Shown here: positions 53,008-62,165 of the stretch, in pieces | Numbering within the stretch: position 1 is the stretch's first letter | How the letters are laid out: every line of letters begins with the position of its first letter | Origin: Chitinophaga sp. | Lineage (GTDB): Bacteria; Bacteroidota; Bacteroidia; Chitinophagales; Chitinophagaceae | Assembly: GCF_017745275.1 (NCBI RefSeq) | Contig: NZ_JAGHZS010000006.1 | Coordinates: forward strand, 1 to 64,000 | Length of the DNA stretch: 64,000 nt | Reading direction: 5' to 3' | Translations under genes and position numbers: made by a program | Notes under the pieces: model-generated | What the model saw: the letters and a program-made list of their open reading frames with translations, nothing else | The model's database searches: none | Told to the model about the DNA's origin: nothing

Positions 53008-53913
53008 TTATATTTCAGATAAGATTGTTTTAGCCCCGATTTTCAATTCGTGCTTTACCCCTAATTTCAATGTGTAGTTAGCTGCCTGGTGCCCGCTGGG
53101 AAATCCAAAACAGATAGGGTATTCATAATCCTTGGTGATATTGCTGATGATTTCATATTCCGTTTGACCAAAAGGCGTATCGGTTTCTTTGCCGTCTGTA
53201 AAGGCGCCAACTACCAGTCCGGCCAGTTTATCCAGCCATCCGGCGCGTTTCAGGTTGTACATCATGCGGTCAATGTTATACCGGTATTCACCGATATCTT
53301 CGATCAGCAGGATTTTACCTTTGGTATTGATTTGCGATGGCGTTCCGGAAAGATTGGCGAGCAGCGATAAATTACCGCCTACCAATATGCCTCTCACTTT
53401 GCCTTCTTTGTTCAGTGGGTGTGCGGGGGCCGTGTAACGGTATGGTTTGCCTTTCAGGGCAGTAGCCAAACTGTGCACATATTCATTATCCACCGTTTCA
53501 GGAGTAATACCGCTGCACATCATGGAATGCATGGTGGCAATCCCAAACTGTCGTTGTATATGTGAATGCAGGGTGGTGATATCGCTATAGCCGCACAGCC
53601 ACTTGGGTGATTTGCGGAAACGGGTAAAATCCAGTTTGTCGAGGATGCACACCATGCCGTAACCACCACGACCAAAAACGATGGCTTTTATTTCCGGGTC
53701 GTCGAGCATATCCTGTAGCTCTTCTAACCGCAGTTCATCCGGTGCGGAAAAATTATGAAAGCTGGTACCTACGGTGATACCGAGATGTACACGATACCCC
53801 CAGGACGTGAGTACACCCCTTGCGTACTCGGCTGCCAGCAGGTCCATTTTGCTGCTGGAGCAGGTAATTCCGATCAGATCACCTTTTTTCAAATATGGCG
53901 GAATTTTTACCAT
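53008..53913 (-). CDS. LD-carboxypeptidase (peptidase S66)
   Basis: 301 residues, MccF/LdcA family size. GRGGYG precedes the nucleophile region LCGYSDITTLH; ILLIEDIGEYRYNIDRM supplies the Glu and GFPSGHQAANYTL the His of the Ser-Glu-His triad. It trims tetrapeptide stems in peptidoglycan recycling, or cleaves microcin-like compounds. It is in the cytosol; no signal peptide is visible. Confidence 0.92.
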   Translation of the reverse strand: MVKIPPYLKKGDLIGITCSSSKMDLLAAEYARGVLTSWGYRVHLGITVGTSFHNFSAPDELRLEELQDMLDDPEIKAIVFGRGGYGMVCILDKLDFTRFRKSPKWLCGYSDITTLHSHIQRQFGIATMHSMMCSGITPETVDNEYVHSLATALKGKPYRYTAPAHPLNKEGKVRGILVGGNLSLLANLSGTPSQINTKGKILLIEDIGEYRYNIDRMMYNLKRAGWLDKLAGLVVGAFTDGKETDTPFGQTEYEIISNITKDYEYPICFGFPSGHQAANYTLKLGVKHELKIGAKTILSEI

Positions 53914-53926
53914 TGTACCTTTTGTT

Positions 53927-53934
53927 TACCTTTG
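53927..53934 (+). promoter_or_regulatory. Promoter-like box upstream of metG
   Basis: TACCTTTG matches TAnnTTTG about 115 bases before the metG start. The intervening leader can form a weak TTAGT/ACTAA hairpin. No T-box motif was recognised. Confidence 0.45.
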
Positions 53935-54049
53935 CAGATTAGTTAGTGTAAATTCAATCATTATTTGCTGACTAAGGTGATAAATTGTTATGGGGATTCC
54001 AAAAACAATCGCCTGATTTAAAGTTTATTTAAGCATTCGTTAAGAGAAT

Positions 54050-56191
54050 ATGACAAAATTTAATAGATATTTAATAACTGCGGCATTACCGTATGCGAAT
54101 GGCCCGGTACACATCGGTCACCTGGCTGGCTGCTACCTGCCTGCAGATATTTATGTGCGTTATTTACGCGCTAAAAAAGCTGATGTAAAATTTGTTTGCG
54201 GAACAGATGAACATGGGGTACCCATCACTATTAAAGCGATGAAAGAAGGCATCACTCCGCAGGATGTGGTAGATAAATACCATAAAATTATAGGCGACAG
54301 CTTCGCCGCCATGGGTATATCTTTCGACATATTTGCCCGCACCAGTGCCCCAATCCATCATAAAACTTCCCAGGACTTTTTCCTGAAGATGTACAACGAT
54401 GGCCTGTTTGAAGAAAAAGAATCAGAGCAATATTTCGACCCGGAAAAACAAATGTTCCTGGCCGACAGATACATTGTAGGTACCTGCCCTAACTGCGGCA
54501 ACGACAAAGCTTATGGTGACCAGTGCGAACGCTGCGGCAGAACCCTCAGCCCGGACGAACTCATTAACCCACACTCTGCCCTGAGCAACGCACCATTGGT
54601 GAAGAAAACCACCAAACACTGGTACATGCCGCTGCAGAACTATGAGCCATGGTTGAGAGAATATATCATTGAAGGCCATAAAGAGTGGAAAAATAACGTA
54701 TACGGTCAATGTAAAAGCTGGTTGGATAGTGGCTTACAAAGCCGTGCCATGACACGCGACAGTAATTGGGGTATCAAGGTGCCTTTGGCGGATGCAGAAG
54801 GAAAAGTCTTGTACGTTTGGTTTGATGCACCTATTGGTTATATCTCTGCCACCAAAGAACTCACCGAAAACTGGGCAGACTACTGGTGTAAAGACGATAC
54901 CAAACTGGTTCACTTCATCGGCAAGGATAACATCGTATTCCACTGCATTATTTTCCCGGCGATGCTGAAAGCTCATGGTGGTTTTGTTGTACCGGATAAT
55001 GTACCAGCGAACGAGTTCCTGAATATCGAAGGAGAGAAAGTATCTACTTCCCGTAACTGGGCGGTATGGGTGAATGATTATATCCAGGATTTCCCTGATC
55101 AACAGGATGTGCTTCGCTATGTGCTTTGTGCTACTGCACCTGAAACAAAGGATAACGACTTTACCTGGAAAGACTTCCAGGATAGAAATAATAATGAGCT
55201 GGTAGCCGTTTTCGGCAACTTTGTGAACAGAACAATGGTGCTGATGCATAAGTTGTGTGGCGGAAAAGTACCACCATTGCATGAAGAGTTCATGGAAGAC
55301 ATGGACCGTGAAATGCTGAAGGAATTTGGACTGGCTAAAGAAAAGATAGAGAATAGTATTGAAAACTATCGTTTCCGTGAAGCATTGTCAGAGGTAATTG
55401 AGTTCGCCCGTAAAGGAAATCAATATCTTCAGAAAAGCGAACCATGGATACTGTCCAGTGTACTTGAAAAGATAAAGAGCGGAGAGCCCAATACCAAGCA
55501 TCCTCAATATGAAGGCAAAAGCGAAGCATACTTGCAGGCGCGCATTGACATTAGCATGCATATTTGTCTGCAAATGACAGCGAACCTGGCAATTTTCGCC
55601 AATCCTTTCCTGCCCTTCACTACTAAGAAGATCTGTCACATGTTGAAAGTGGTAGATCGTATGCTGGAATGGGACAATGCCGGCAGTGCCACATTACTGA
55701 GCGTAGGCTACACATTACGTGGACCTGAATTGCTGTTCAAGAAAGTAGAAGATGAAGAAGTGACAGCCCAGGTAAAGAAACTCCATGATGGTCTCAAACA
55801 AGCCATGGAAGCAGCAGCAGCTGCAGCTCCGGCGCAGGTAGAAGAAACCCCTGTTGCTCCTGCTAAACCAGAAATCCAGTACGATGATTTCGCTAAACTG
55901 GATCTGCGTGTAGGCACCATCCTGCAAGCAGAAAAAGTGGCAAAAGCGGATAAATTGCTCAAATTGCTGGTAGATATCGGAACAGAACAACGTACCGTAG
56001 TATCAGGTATCGCGATGCATTTTGCACCGGAAGACATCATTGGAAAACAGGTAACACTTGTAGCCAACCTGGCGCCCCGCAAAATGCGCGGTATTGAAAG
56101 CCAGGGTATGATCCTCATGGCTGAAGATAACGGGAAACTGGTGTTTGTCAACCCTGCGGAAGCGGTAAAACCAGGTAGCGGAGTGAACTAA
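54050..56191 (+). CDS. metG: Methionyl-tRNA synthetase with C-terminal tRNA-binding domain
   Basis: 713 residues. Class I signature HIGH at 21-24, zinc knuckle CPNCGNDKAYGDQCERCG, and a KMSKS-equivalent reading KVSTSR. A C-terminal EMAP/Trbp-like domain (DFAKLDLRVGTILQAEKV, about 605-710) follows an Ala/Pro linker and promotes dimerisation and tRNA binding. It charges tRNA-Met. Its stop codon is immediately followed by the left arm of element G. Confidence 0.96.
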   Translation: MTKFNRYLITAALPYANGPVHIGHLAGCYLPADIYVRYLRAKKADVKFVCGTDEHGVPITIKAMKEGITPQDVVDKYHKIIGDSFAAMGISFDIFARTSAPIHHKTSQDFFLKMYNDGLFEEKESEQYFDPEKQMFLADRYIVGTCPNCGNDKAYGDQCERCGRTLSPDELINPHSALSNAPLVKKTTKHWYMPLQNYEPWLREYIIEGHKEWKNNVYGQCKSWLDSGLQSRAMTRDSNWGIKVPLADAEGKVLYVWFDAPIGYISATKELTENWADYWCKDDTKLVHFIGKDNIVFHCIIFPAMLKAHGGFVVPDNVPANEFLNIEGEKVSTSRNWAVWVNDYIQDFPDQQDVLRYVLCATAPETKDNDFTWKDFQDRNNNELVAVFGNFVNRTMVLMHKLCGGKVPPLHEEFMEDMDREMLKEFGLAKEKIENSIENYRFREALSEVIEFARKGNQYLQKSEPWILSSVLEKIKSGEPNTKHPQYEGKSEAYLQARIDISMHICLQMTANLAIFANPFLPFTTKKICHMLKVVDRMLEWDNAGSATLLSVGYTLRGPELLFKKVEDEEVTAQVKKLHDGLKQAMEAAAAAAPAQVEETPVAPAKPEIQYDDFAKLDLRVGTILQAEKVAKADKLLKLLVDIGTEQRTVVSGIAMHFAPEDIIGKQVTLVANLAPRKMRGIESQGMILMAEDNGKLVFVNPAEAVKPGSGVN

Positions 56192-56265
56192 GCAGTTAGC
56201 TATTAGCTTTTAGCAGTTAGCAAGCGAAGATAGAAGCGGAGCTTGATTTTAAAGAATAATCTTAA

Positions 56266-56298
56266 AGTAGGCTGGTACTTATACCAGCCTACTTTTTT
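56266..56298 (+). terminator. Terminator inside element G
   Basis: AGTAGGCTGGTA-CTTA-TACCAGCCTACT followed by six T. It ends transcription entering from metG before the four-helix-bundle gene. Confidence 0.85.
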
Positions 56299-56346
56299 AT
56301 ATTTGGTATGTAAGATTTAGTTGTTAACCCAATATTTGTTTATCCA

Positions 56347-56724
56347 ATGAGAAATTTCAAAAATCTAATCGTCTGGCAGAAATCCTTTAACCTTTGCCTG
56401 AAAATTTATGATCTTACAAAATCATTTCCTCCAGAAGAGAAGTTTGGCTTAGTGAGTCAGCTAAGAAGAGCTGCAGTATCGATCACTAGTAATATCGCCG
56501 AAGGAGCCGCCCAACCAACTAATGCACACTTCAGAAGGTTCCTGCTTATCGCTATTGGTTCTTCCTTTGAAATAGAATCTCAATTGTTAATCTCTTCCCA
56601 AATTTACCCATCACTCCAAAAAAGTATAGCAGAAAACCTTCTTCCTCTATTGATTGAAATCCAAAAAATGCTAAATTCAATGATCAGTAAACTTATAATC
56701 GCTGTCAGCTCCGCTAAAGACTAA
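56347..56724 (+). CDS. Four-helix-bundle protein (23S rRNA IVS protein family)
   Basis: 125 residues: RNFKNLIVWQKSF then YDLTKSFPPEEKFGLVSQ, LRRAAVSITSNIAEGAA and FLLIAIGSSFEIESQLLI are the hallmark motifs of the TIGR02436/S23 family. These small helical proteins are found in 23S rRNA intervening sequences, and a relative (Avd) assists diversity-generating retroelements. No reverse transcriptase or variable repeats are seen here. The gene lies inside a long inverted repeat and its stop codon overlaps the right arm. Confidence 0.9.
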   Translation: MRNFKNLIVWQKSFNLCLKIYDLTKSFPPEEKFGLVSQLRRAAVSITSNIAEGAAQPTNAHFRRFLLIAIGSSFEIESQLLISSQIYPSLQKSIAENLLPLLIEIQKMLNSMISKLIIAVSSAKD

Positions 56725-56750
56725 CTGCTAACAGCTAAAAGCTAAAAGCT

Positions 56751-59150
56751 ATGAGACACATCAACAAAGTAGCCGTTTTAGGCTCGGGAGTAATGGGATC
56801 AAGGATTGCCTGTCATTTTGCGGGCATTGGCGTACAGGTTTTGCTGCTGGACATAGCGCCCAAAGAGCTGAATGACGCAGAAAAGAAAAAGAACCTGACC
56901 CTGGACCATCCCGCTGTGAAGAACCGGATCGTGAATGATGCACTGCAGGCTGCCATAAAATCTAATCCATCACCGGTGTTTACGAAAGAAGTGGCCAAAC
57001 GTATCAAAACAGGCAACTTCACTGATGATATGAAGCGAGTGGCGGAAGTAGACTGGATCATTGAAGTAGTAGTGGAAAATCTGGAGGTAAAGAAAATTGT
57101 GTTCGAACAGGTAGAACAATTCCGTAAGCCCGGCACACTGATTACCTCCAATACTTCCGGTATTCCGATTCACCTGATGACAGAAGGCCGCAGTGCAGAT
57201 TTTCAAAAACACTTCTGCGGTACACACTTCTTTAACCCTCCCCGCTATCTCCGTTTACTTGAAATAATTCCTACTCCACATACAGATCCTGCCATCATAG
57301 ATTTCCTGATGCACTATGGTGATCTTTACCTCGGTAAAACAACCGTGTTGTGTAAAGATACCCCGGCGTTTATTGCCAACCGGGTAGGCGTATTTTCTAT
57401 CATGGCCATTTTCCACATCATGCAGGAAATGGGATTGGGTATAGATGAAATAGATGCCCTCACCGGACCGGTAATTGGTCGCCCTAAATCGGCCACTTTC
57501 CGCACAGCAGACGTAGTAGGGATAGATACCCTCGTGAAAGTAGCTAAAGGGGTGATGGACAACTGTCCGCAGGACGAAGCCATCGGCATTTTCAAAATAC
57601 CGGGCTTCCTGCAAAAAGTAGTAGAAAACAATTGGCTGGGAGATAAAACCGGACAAGGATTTTATAAAAAGACCAAGGGGGAAGGTGGCAGCAAGGAAAT
57701 CCTGACGCTGAACCTGCAAACCATGGAATATGGCCCTAAGGTGAAAGCGAAGTTTGCCAGCATAGATGCTGCTAAACCAGTGGAAGACCTGAAGCAACGG
57801 ATTAAAATGTTGTCCGCTGCGTCCGACAAAGCCGGTGAATTTTACAAACAATTCCATGCATACCTGTTCTCTTACGTTTCTCACCGTATCCCGGAAATAG
57901 CAGATGATCTCTATAAGGTAGATGACGCCATGAAAGCCGGCTTCGGCTGGGAGATAGGGCCATTCGAAACCTGGGACCTGCTGGGCGTGGAGGCATCTGT
58001 GAAACTCATTGAAGAAAAAGGACTCACCGTAGCTCAATGGGTAAAAGACATGCTGGGCAAGGGAATCAAGTCGTTCTATAAAGTAGATAATGGTAAGAAG
58101 TTCTATTATGACGCCGCTTCCCAGGCTTATAAAACATTGCCGGGAGAAGGTCAGTTTATTATCCTCGAGAATTTCTCTAACAATATTGTCTGGAAAAACA
58201 GCGCCTGCAACCTCATCGACATTGGAGATGGCGTGGTTTGCTTCGACTGGAAAACAAAAATGAATACCATTGGCGGTGAAGTGCTGGAAGGGTTGAATAA
58301 AGCGATAGACCGCGCTGAGAAAGATTTCCGTGGGTTGGTAGTAGGTAATGAAGGCACTAATTTTTCTGCCGGTGCCAATGTGGGTATGATTTTCATGCTG
58401 GCAGCCGAACAGGAATATGACGAGCTGGATATGGCAGTACGCCTGTTCCAGCGCAGCACCATGCGTTTACGTTACTCTTCCATCCCCGTAGTAGTAGCAC
58501 CGCATGCACTCACCCTCGGTGGTGGTTGCGAAATGTGCTTACACGCAGATAAGGTACAGGCCGCGGCGGAAACTTATATCGGCCTCGTGGAGCTGGGCGT
58601 AGGCCTGATTCCTGGCGGTGGTGGTACTAAAGAAATGACGCTTCGCGCCAGCCTGGAATTTAAGGAAGGACGTATTGAAGAAGAGCCGTTGAAAGATTAC
58701 TTTATGACCGTGGCTACTGCTAAAGTGGCTACTTCTGGTTTTGAAGGTTTTGAAATGGGCGTAATGCGCAAAGGACATGATGAAGTGACCATGAATCTCA
58801 GCCGCCTGATTGCAGATGCCAAGCGCAGCGTGATTGCGATGGCAGATGAAGGATACACCCGTCCGGTAGAAAGGACAGATATCAAAGTGATGGGCCGCGG
58901 TGCGCTGGGAGCTTTGCTGGCAGGCGTTTACGCCATGAAGTTCGGTAATTATATTTCCGAACACGACCAAAAAGTAGCGAATAAACTGGCGTATGTGATG
59001 TGTGGTGGAGATCTCACAGAGGCATCTTATGTAAGCGAACAATACTTGCTGGACTTAGAACGGGAAGCATTCCTGAGTCTTTGTGGAGAACGTAAAACAT
59101 TGGAACGCCTGCAAAGTGTGATTAAAACGGGTAAGCCCGTACGAAACTAA
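56751..59150 (+). CDS. fadN: Fused 3-hydroxyacyl-CoA dehydrogenase / enoyl-CoA hydratase
   Basis: 799 residues with dehydrogenase first (NAD site VAVLGSGVMGSRIACHFAGIG, HFFNPPRYLRLLEIIPT, NRVGVFSIMAIFHIM) and crotonase second (TNFSAGANVGMIFML, LTLGGGCEMCLHAD, ETYIGLVELGVGLIPGGGG). This order matches FadN-type proteins of beta-oxidation rather than E. coli FadB. It works with a thiolase, possibly the one at 9.2 kb. Its ATG follows element G by 5 bases, so its leader must come from the element. Confidence 0.92.
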   Translation: MRHINKVAVLGSGVMGSRIACHFAGIGVQVLLLDIAPKELNDAEKKKNLTLDHPAVKNRIVNDALQAAIKSNPSPVFTKEVAKRIKTGNFTDDMKRVAEVDWIIEVVVENLEVKKIVFEQVEQFRKPGTLITSNTSGIPIHLMTEGRSADFQKHFCGTHFFNPPRYLRLLEIIPTPHTDPAIIDFLMHYGDLYLGKTTVLCKDTPAFIANRVGVFSIMAIFHIMQEMGLGIDEIDALTGPVIGRPKSATFRTADVVGIDTLVKVAKGVMDNCPQDEAIGIFKIPGFLQKVVENNWLGDKTGQGFYKKTKGEGGSKEILTLNLQTMEYGPKVKAKFASIDAAKPVEDLKQRIKMLSAASDKAGEFYKQFHAYLFSYVSHRIPEIADDLYKVDDAMKAGFGWEIGPFETWDLLGVEASVKLIEEKGLTVAQWVKDMLGKGIKSFYKVDNGKKFYYDAASQAYKTLPGEGQFIILENFSNNIVWKNSACNLIDIGDGVVCFDWKTKMNTIGGEVLEGLNKAIDRAEKDFRGLVVGNEGTNFSAGANVGMIFMLAAEQEYDELDMAVRLFQRSTMRLRYSSIPVVVAPHALTLGGGCEMCLHADKVQAAAETYIGLVELGVGLIPGGGGTKEMTLRASLEFKEGRIEEEPLKDYFMTVATAKVATSGFEGFEMGVMRKGHDEVTMNLSRLIADAKRSVIAMADEGYTRPVERTDIKVMGRGALGALLAGVYAMKFGNYISEHDQKVANKLAYVMCGGDLTEASYVSEQYLLDLEREAFLSLCGERKTLERLQSVIKTGKPVRN

Positions 59151-59169
59151 AAACTGTTATTTTAAATTC

Positions 59170-59223
59170 AGGGAAATGTAGTGAAGATTAGCCATAAGAT
59201 CATTCGCTGCATTTCCCTTTTTT
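59170..59223 (+). terminator. Terminator after fadN
   Basis: AGGGAAATGTAGTGAA (59170-59185) pairs with TTCGCTGCATTTCCCT (59203-59218) through 14 Watson-Crick and two G-U pairs, then a T-run. The GTAGTGAA segment echoes the arm of hairpin C. Confidence 0.85.
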
Positions 59224-59247
59224 ATTCTCCATTTTTAATTATTTCCC

Positions 59248-60144
59248 GTGCCAATTCTATCCTTAAAAAATGTATCCAAGAAATACGGACCAGTACAGGC
59301 GTTGTCGGATATTTCCTTCGATGTACCGGCTGGTAGTGTTTTTGGGGTACTCGGTCCCAACGGTAGCGGCAAAACCACGTTGCTGGGCATTGTTACCGAT
59401 GTACTCAAAGCCGACACCGGCAGTTTTACCTTATTCGACAAAGCACCTACCGGGCGTGAACGCCGGCAAATAGGAACGTTGCTGGAAACCCCCAACTTTT
59501 ATCATTATCTCAGTGGCTATAAAAACCTGGAAATTGCTGCGGCTATCAAGCACCGGGATAAGGAAGACATTGGGCGTGTACTGGACATTTGCGGGCTTAC
59601 CCAACGCCAACATTCTCCGTTCAAAACCTATTCATTGGGGATGAAGCAACGGCTGGCACTCGCATCTGTGCTGCTGGGTGACCCGGATGTCCTGATCCTG
59701 GATGAACCCACCAATGGGCTGGATCCCTCCGGTATCGCGGAAGTAAGAAGCCTGGTACGCAAACTGGCAGACAGCGGCAAAACCATTATCCTGGCCAGTC
59801 ACCTGCTCGACGAAGTAGAGAAAGTATGTACGCATGTGGCTATTATCCGGTCGGGGAAATTATTGTTGTCGGGTGCGGTGAATGAAGTGATCAGTCGTAA
59901 TGATTTCGTGGAATTATCGGCCGCTGATAATAATGCGCTGAAAGCTGCCCTGCTACAATATCCTGGGTGTACCAATGCAGAGGTATCCGGTGAAATAGTG
60001 AAGGCTTTCTTTGCCGTACCTCCTGATGCTGCGGCGATTAATAGCTATTGTGCACAACGGGGCATCTGGCTGAATCATTTACAACGCCGGAAGAAAAGTC
60101 TGGAAACCGCATTCCTGGAAATTACTAACCACGCTACCTCATGA
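59248..60144 (+). CDS. ABC transporter ATP-binding protein
   Basis: 298 residues starting at GTG; no nearby ATG fits. Walker A GPNGSGKTT (36-44), signature YSLGMKQRLALA, Walker B LILDEPTNGLDPSG and H-loop ILASHLLDEV. The C-terminal 80 residues are the accessory domain typical of two-component exporters (YxlF/GldA-like). It overlaps the permease gene by 4 bases (ATGA), so the two are translated together. The substrate is unknown. Confidence 0.93.
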   Translation: MPILSLKNVSKKYGPVQALSDISFDVPAGSVFGVLGPNGSGKTTLLGIVTDVLKADTGSFTLFDKAPTGRERRQIGTLLETPNFYHYLSGYKNLEIAAAIKHRDKEDIGRVLDICGLTQRQHSPFKTYSLGMKQRLALASVLLGDPDVLILDEPTNGLDPSGIAEVRSLVRKLADSGKTIILASHLLDEVEKVCTHVAIIRSGKLLLSGAVNEVISRNDFVELSAADNNALKAALLQYPGCTNAEVSGEIVKAFFAVPPDAAAINSYCAQRGIWLNHLQRRKKSLETAFLEITNHATS

Positions 60145-60920
60145 AACAAATTATATATACTGAATGGCTGAAAGTGAAGACTTACCGCACTTTCTGGGCG
60201 ATGTTGCTACTGGCACTGATTATTATTCCTGCAGCCAATTTTCTGGGAGCAGATAAGTTGAGTGGTCAACAGTTTAAGCAGGTAAGCAAGATGTTCGGTA
60301 ATCCGTTTAGCTTCCCGGATATATGGTTAACCATGGCATCCATGAACAGCTACATGTCGCTGTTGTTTGGACTATTGCTGATTATCCTGGTCACGAATGA
60401 ATATACTTATCGTACTAACCGGCAAAATGTGATAGATGGCTGGGAGCGACGGGATTTTGTGTACGCCAAACTCTTCTGGTTGCTGGCTATTTCGGTGACT
60501 ACCCTGCTGGTAGCTACTATTAGCGCCACGTTGGTGGGGGTGATTTATGGAGAAAAGTCTTTCAGCCTGGAAGGATATCAATACATGCTGTATTATTTCC
60601 TGCAACTCAATGTGATGCTGACTATTGCACTGTTGATCAGTGTGTTGGTAAAACGGGCAGGGCTGGCTATTGTATTGTTCATTGCTTATAATATCATGGT
60701 AGATCAGTTATTGTCTTCCGTGTTAAAAAAATACGTGGGCGCAATAGGAGGGCTGCTACCGTTGCAAAGTGGCGACGAAATATTGCCCTGGCCTATGTTT
60801 GGCAAAATGATAGGTTCGGATAACCAATATGATACTTATGTATATGTCACTGTTATGTTTGCATACATTACTTTAGGCATCTACCTGGTTTTCAGGAAAA
60901 TATTAAAATCCGATCTGTAG
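60141..60920 (+). CDS. ABC transporter permease
   Basis: 259 residues with about six transmembrane helices (MLLLALIIIPAANFLG, MSLLFGLLLIILVTNEYTYRTNRQNVIDG, LFWLLAISVTTLLVATISATLVGVI and others). The NEYTYRTNRQNVIDG motif matches ABC-2 family permeases of Bacteroidota. It forms a transporter with the preceding ATPase. Confidence 0.9.
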   Translation: MKQIIYTEWLKVKTYRTFWAMLLLALIIIPAANFLGADKLSGQQFKQVSKMFGNPFSFPDIWLTMASMNSYMSLLFGLLLIILVTNEYTYRTNRQNVIDGWERRDFVYAKLFWLLAISVTTLLVATISATLVGVIYGEKSFSLEGYQYMLYYFLQLNVMLTIALLISVLVKRAGLAIVLFIAYNIMVDQLLSSVLKKYVGAIGGLLPLQSGDEILPWPMFGKMIGSDNQYDTYVYVTVMFAYITLGIYLVFRKILKSDL

Positions 60921-61004
60921 AATAATCCATATATTTCACATTCTTTTAAAGCGAAATGTTTGGCAGAGAGCTTAAATTTGTTCTGCAAAGCAAAAATGTG
61001 AATT

Positions 61005-61784
61005 ATGGCTAAAAAGGAAAGGATAATTTTGGTAACGAATGATGACGGCATTACCGCACCGGGCATCCGTGCATTGATTGAAGCAGTAAAACCACTGGGT
61101 AAAGTGGTGGTGGTAGCGCCGGATAGTCCGCAGTCAGGTAAGGGGCATGCGATTACCATTGGTATTCCTTTGCGTTTGAACCAGGTCGATATTTTTGAAG
61201 GCATAGAAGCATGGCAATGTTCCGGTACACCGGTTGACTGTGTGAAACTGGCCCGCGATAAAATACTCCATGGTAATAAACCGGATATTTGTGTGAGTGG
61301 AATTAACCATGGCGCTAATCATTCCATTAATGTTATTTATTCCGGCACCATGTCAGCAGCCATGGAAGCGGCTATTGAAGGTATTCCTTCTGTTGGATTC
61401 TCTTTCCTGGAATACAGTTACGATGCAGACTTTTCTTTGCCGAAGAAGGTAGCGCATGAAGTAACCAAACGTATGCTGGAATCTGATTTACCTCCGGGTA
61501 CGTTGTTCAACGTGAATATTCCGATTGTCAGCGAAGCAGAATTTAAAGGATTGAAAATAAGCCGGCAGGCAGATGCCAAGTGGGTAGAAGAATTTGACGA
61601 ACGCCGGGATCCACATGGAAAAAAATATTATTGGTTAACAGGTGAATTTAAAAACCGGGATACGGGGGAAGATACAGACGTTTGGGCATTGGATAATAAC
61701 TATGCCTCTGTTGTACCGGTACAGTTTGACCTGACGAACTATTCATTGAAAAAGAAGCTGGAGGCGGACTGGAAGGATCTGTAG
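61005..61784 (+). CDS. surE: 5'/3'-nucleotidase SurE
   Basis: 259 residues. SurE motifs: LVTNDDGITAPGIRAL (metal-binding DD), VVAPDSPQSGKGHAIT, CVSGINHGANHSINVIYSGTMSAAMEA and PLGTLFNVNIP-type end. It dephosphorylates nucleoside monophosphates and polyphosphate in stress survival. It is first of a surE - small membrane protein - lpxB cluster. Confidence 0.95.
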   Translation: MAKKERIILVTNDDGITAPGIRALIEAVKPLGKVVVVAPDSPQSGKGHAITIGIPLRLNQVDIFEGIEAWQCSGTPVDCVKLARDKILHGNKPDICVSGINHGANHSINVIYSGTMSAAMEAAIEGIPSVGFSFLEYSYDADFSLPKKVAHEVTKRMLESDLPPGTLFNVNIPIVSEAEFKGLKISRQADAKWVEEFDERRDPHGKKYYWLTGEFKNRDTGEDTDVWALDNNYASVVPVQFDLTNYSLKKKLEADWKDL

Positions 61785-61841
61785 AGAAATACATTCTCGT
61801 ACATCATTGCCAGGCGCTAAAAGCCAAATGCTACTATCTGT

Positions 61842-62147
61842 ATGTTAAAAAAAGACAATCTTTCATTAGGGATTTTGCTGGGGTTATTGACACCGGTGGC
61901 CGCGTTTTTTCTGTACTATATTTTTGTGATCCGGCTGAAGCACACCGATGTTGGATTTGGTCAGTTCCTGGGTATCATTAAAGACAACCGGCAAATGTTG
62001 CCTAAGCTTACCAGTATCTGTTTGTTACTGAATGGACTGGTATTTTTCCTATATACCAGGAAGCGGCTGGATATCACTGCCAAAGGCATTTTCCTGATGA
62101 CCATGTTGTATGCGATTGTCATTTTATTGCTTAAACTCATCAGATAA
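61842..62147 (+). CDS. Three-helix membrane protein
   Basis: 101 residues with three hydrophobic helices (LSLGILLGLLTPVAAFFLYYI, LTSICLLLNGLVFFLYT, KGIFLMTMLYAIVILLLKLI). It lies between surE and lpxB on the same strand with gaps of 57 and 18 bases, likely one operon. No family was recognised. Confidence 0.75.
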   Translation: MLKKDNLSLGILLGLLTPVAAFFLYYIFVIRLKHTDVGFGQFLGIIKDNRQMLPKLTSICLLLNGLVFFLYTRKRLDITAKGIFLMTMLYAIVILLLKLIR

Positions 62148-62165
62148 TTTTTAATCTATACGAAG

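Larger units (their letters stand above)
56192..56750 (+). mobile_element. IVS-like element G: inverted repeats enclosing a four-helix-bundle gene
   Basis: The left arm 56196-56220 (TAGCTATTAGCTTTTAGC core) pairs with the right arm 56721-56745 at 23 of 25 positions. The arms abut the metG stop on one side and the next gene's ATG (56751) on the other. Inside the loop are an AAGCGAAGATAGAAGCGG stretch like the loop entry of hairpins A and B, a terminator-type hairpin (56266-56293) and the four-helix-bundle gene. The layout matches long intervening sequences known from 23S rRNA, but in an intergenic position. Confidence 0.65.

Noticed and set aside
53940..54049. T-box or SAM riboswitch in the metG leader
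   Set aside because: Only a weak short stem is visible, with no conserved T-box or SAM motif.
56192..56750. Diversity-generating retroelement around the Avd-like four-helix-bundle gene
   Set aside because: No reverse transcriptase, template repeat or variable repeat is present in the window.
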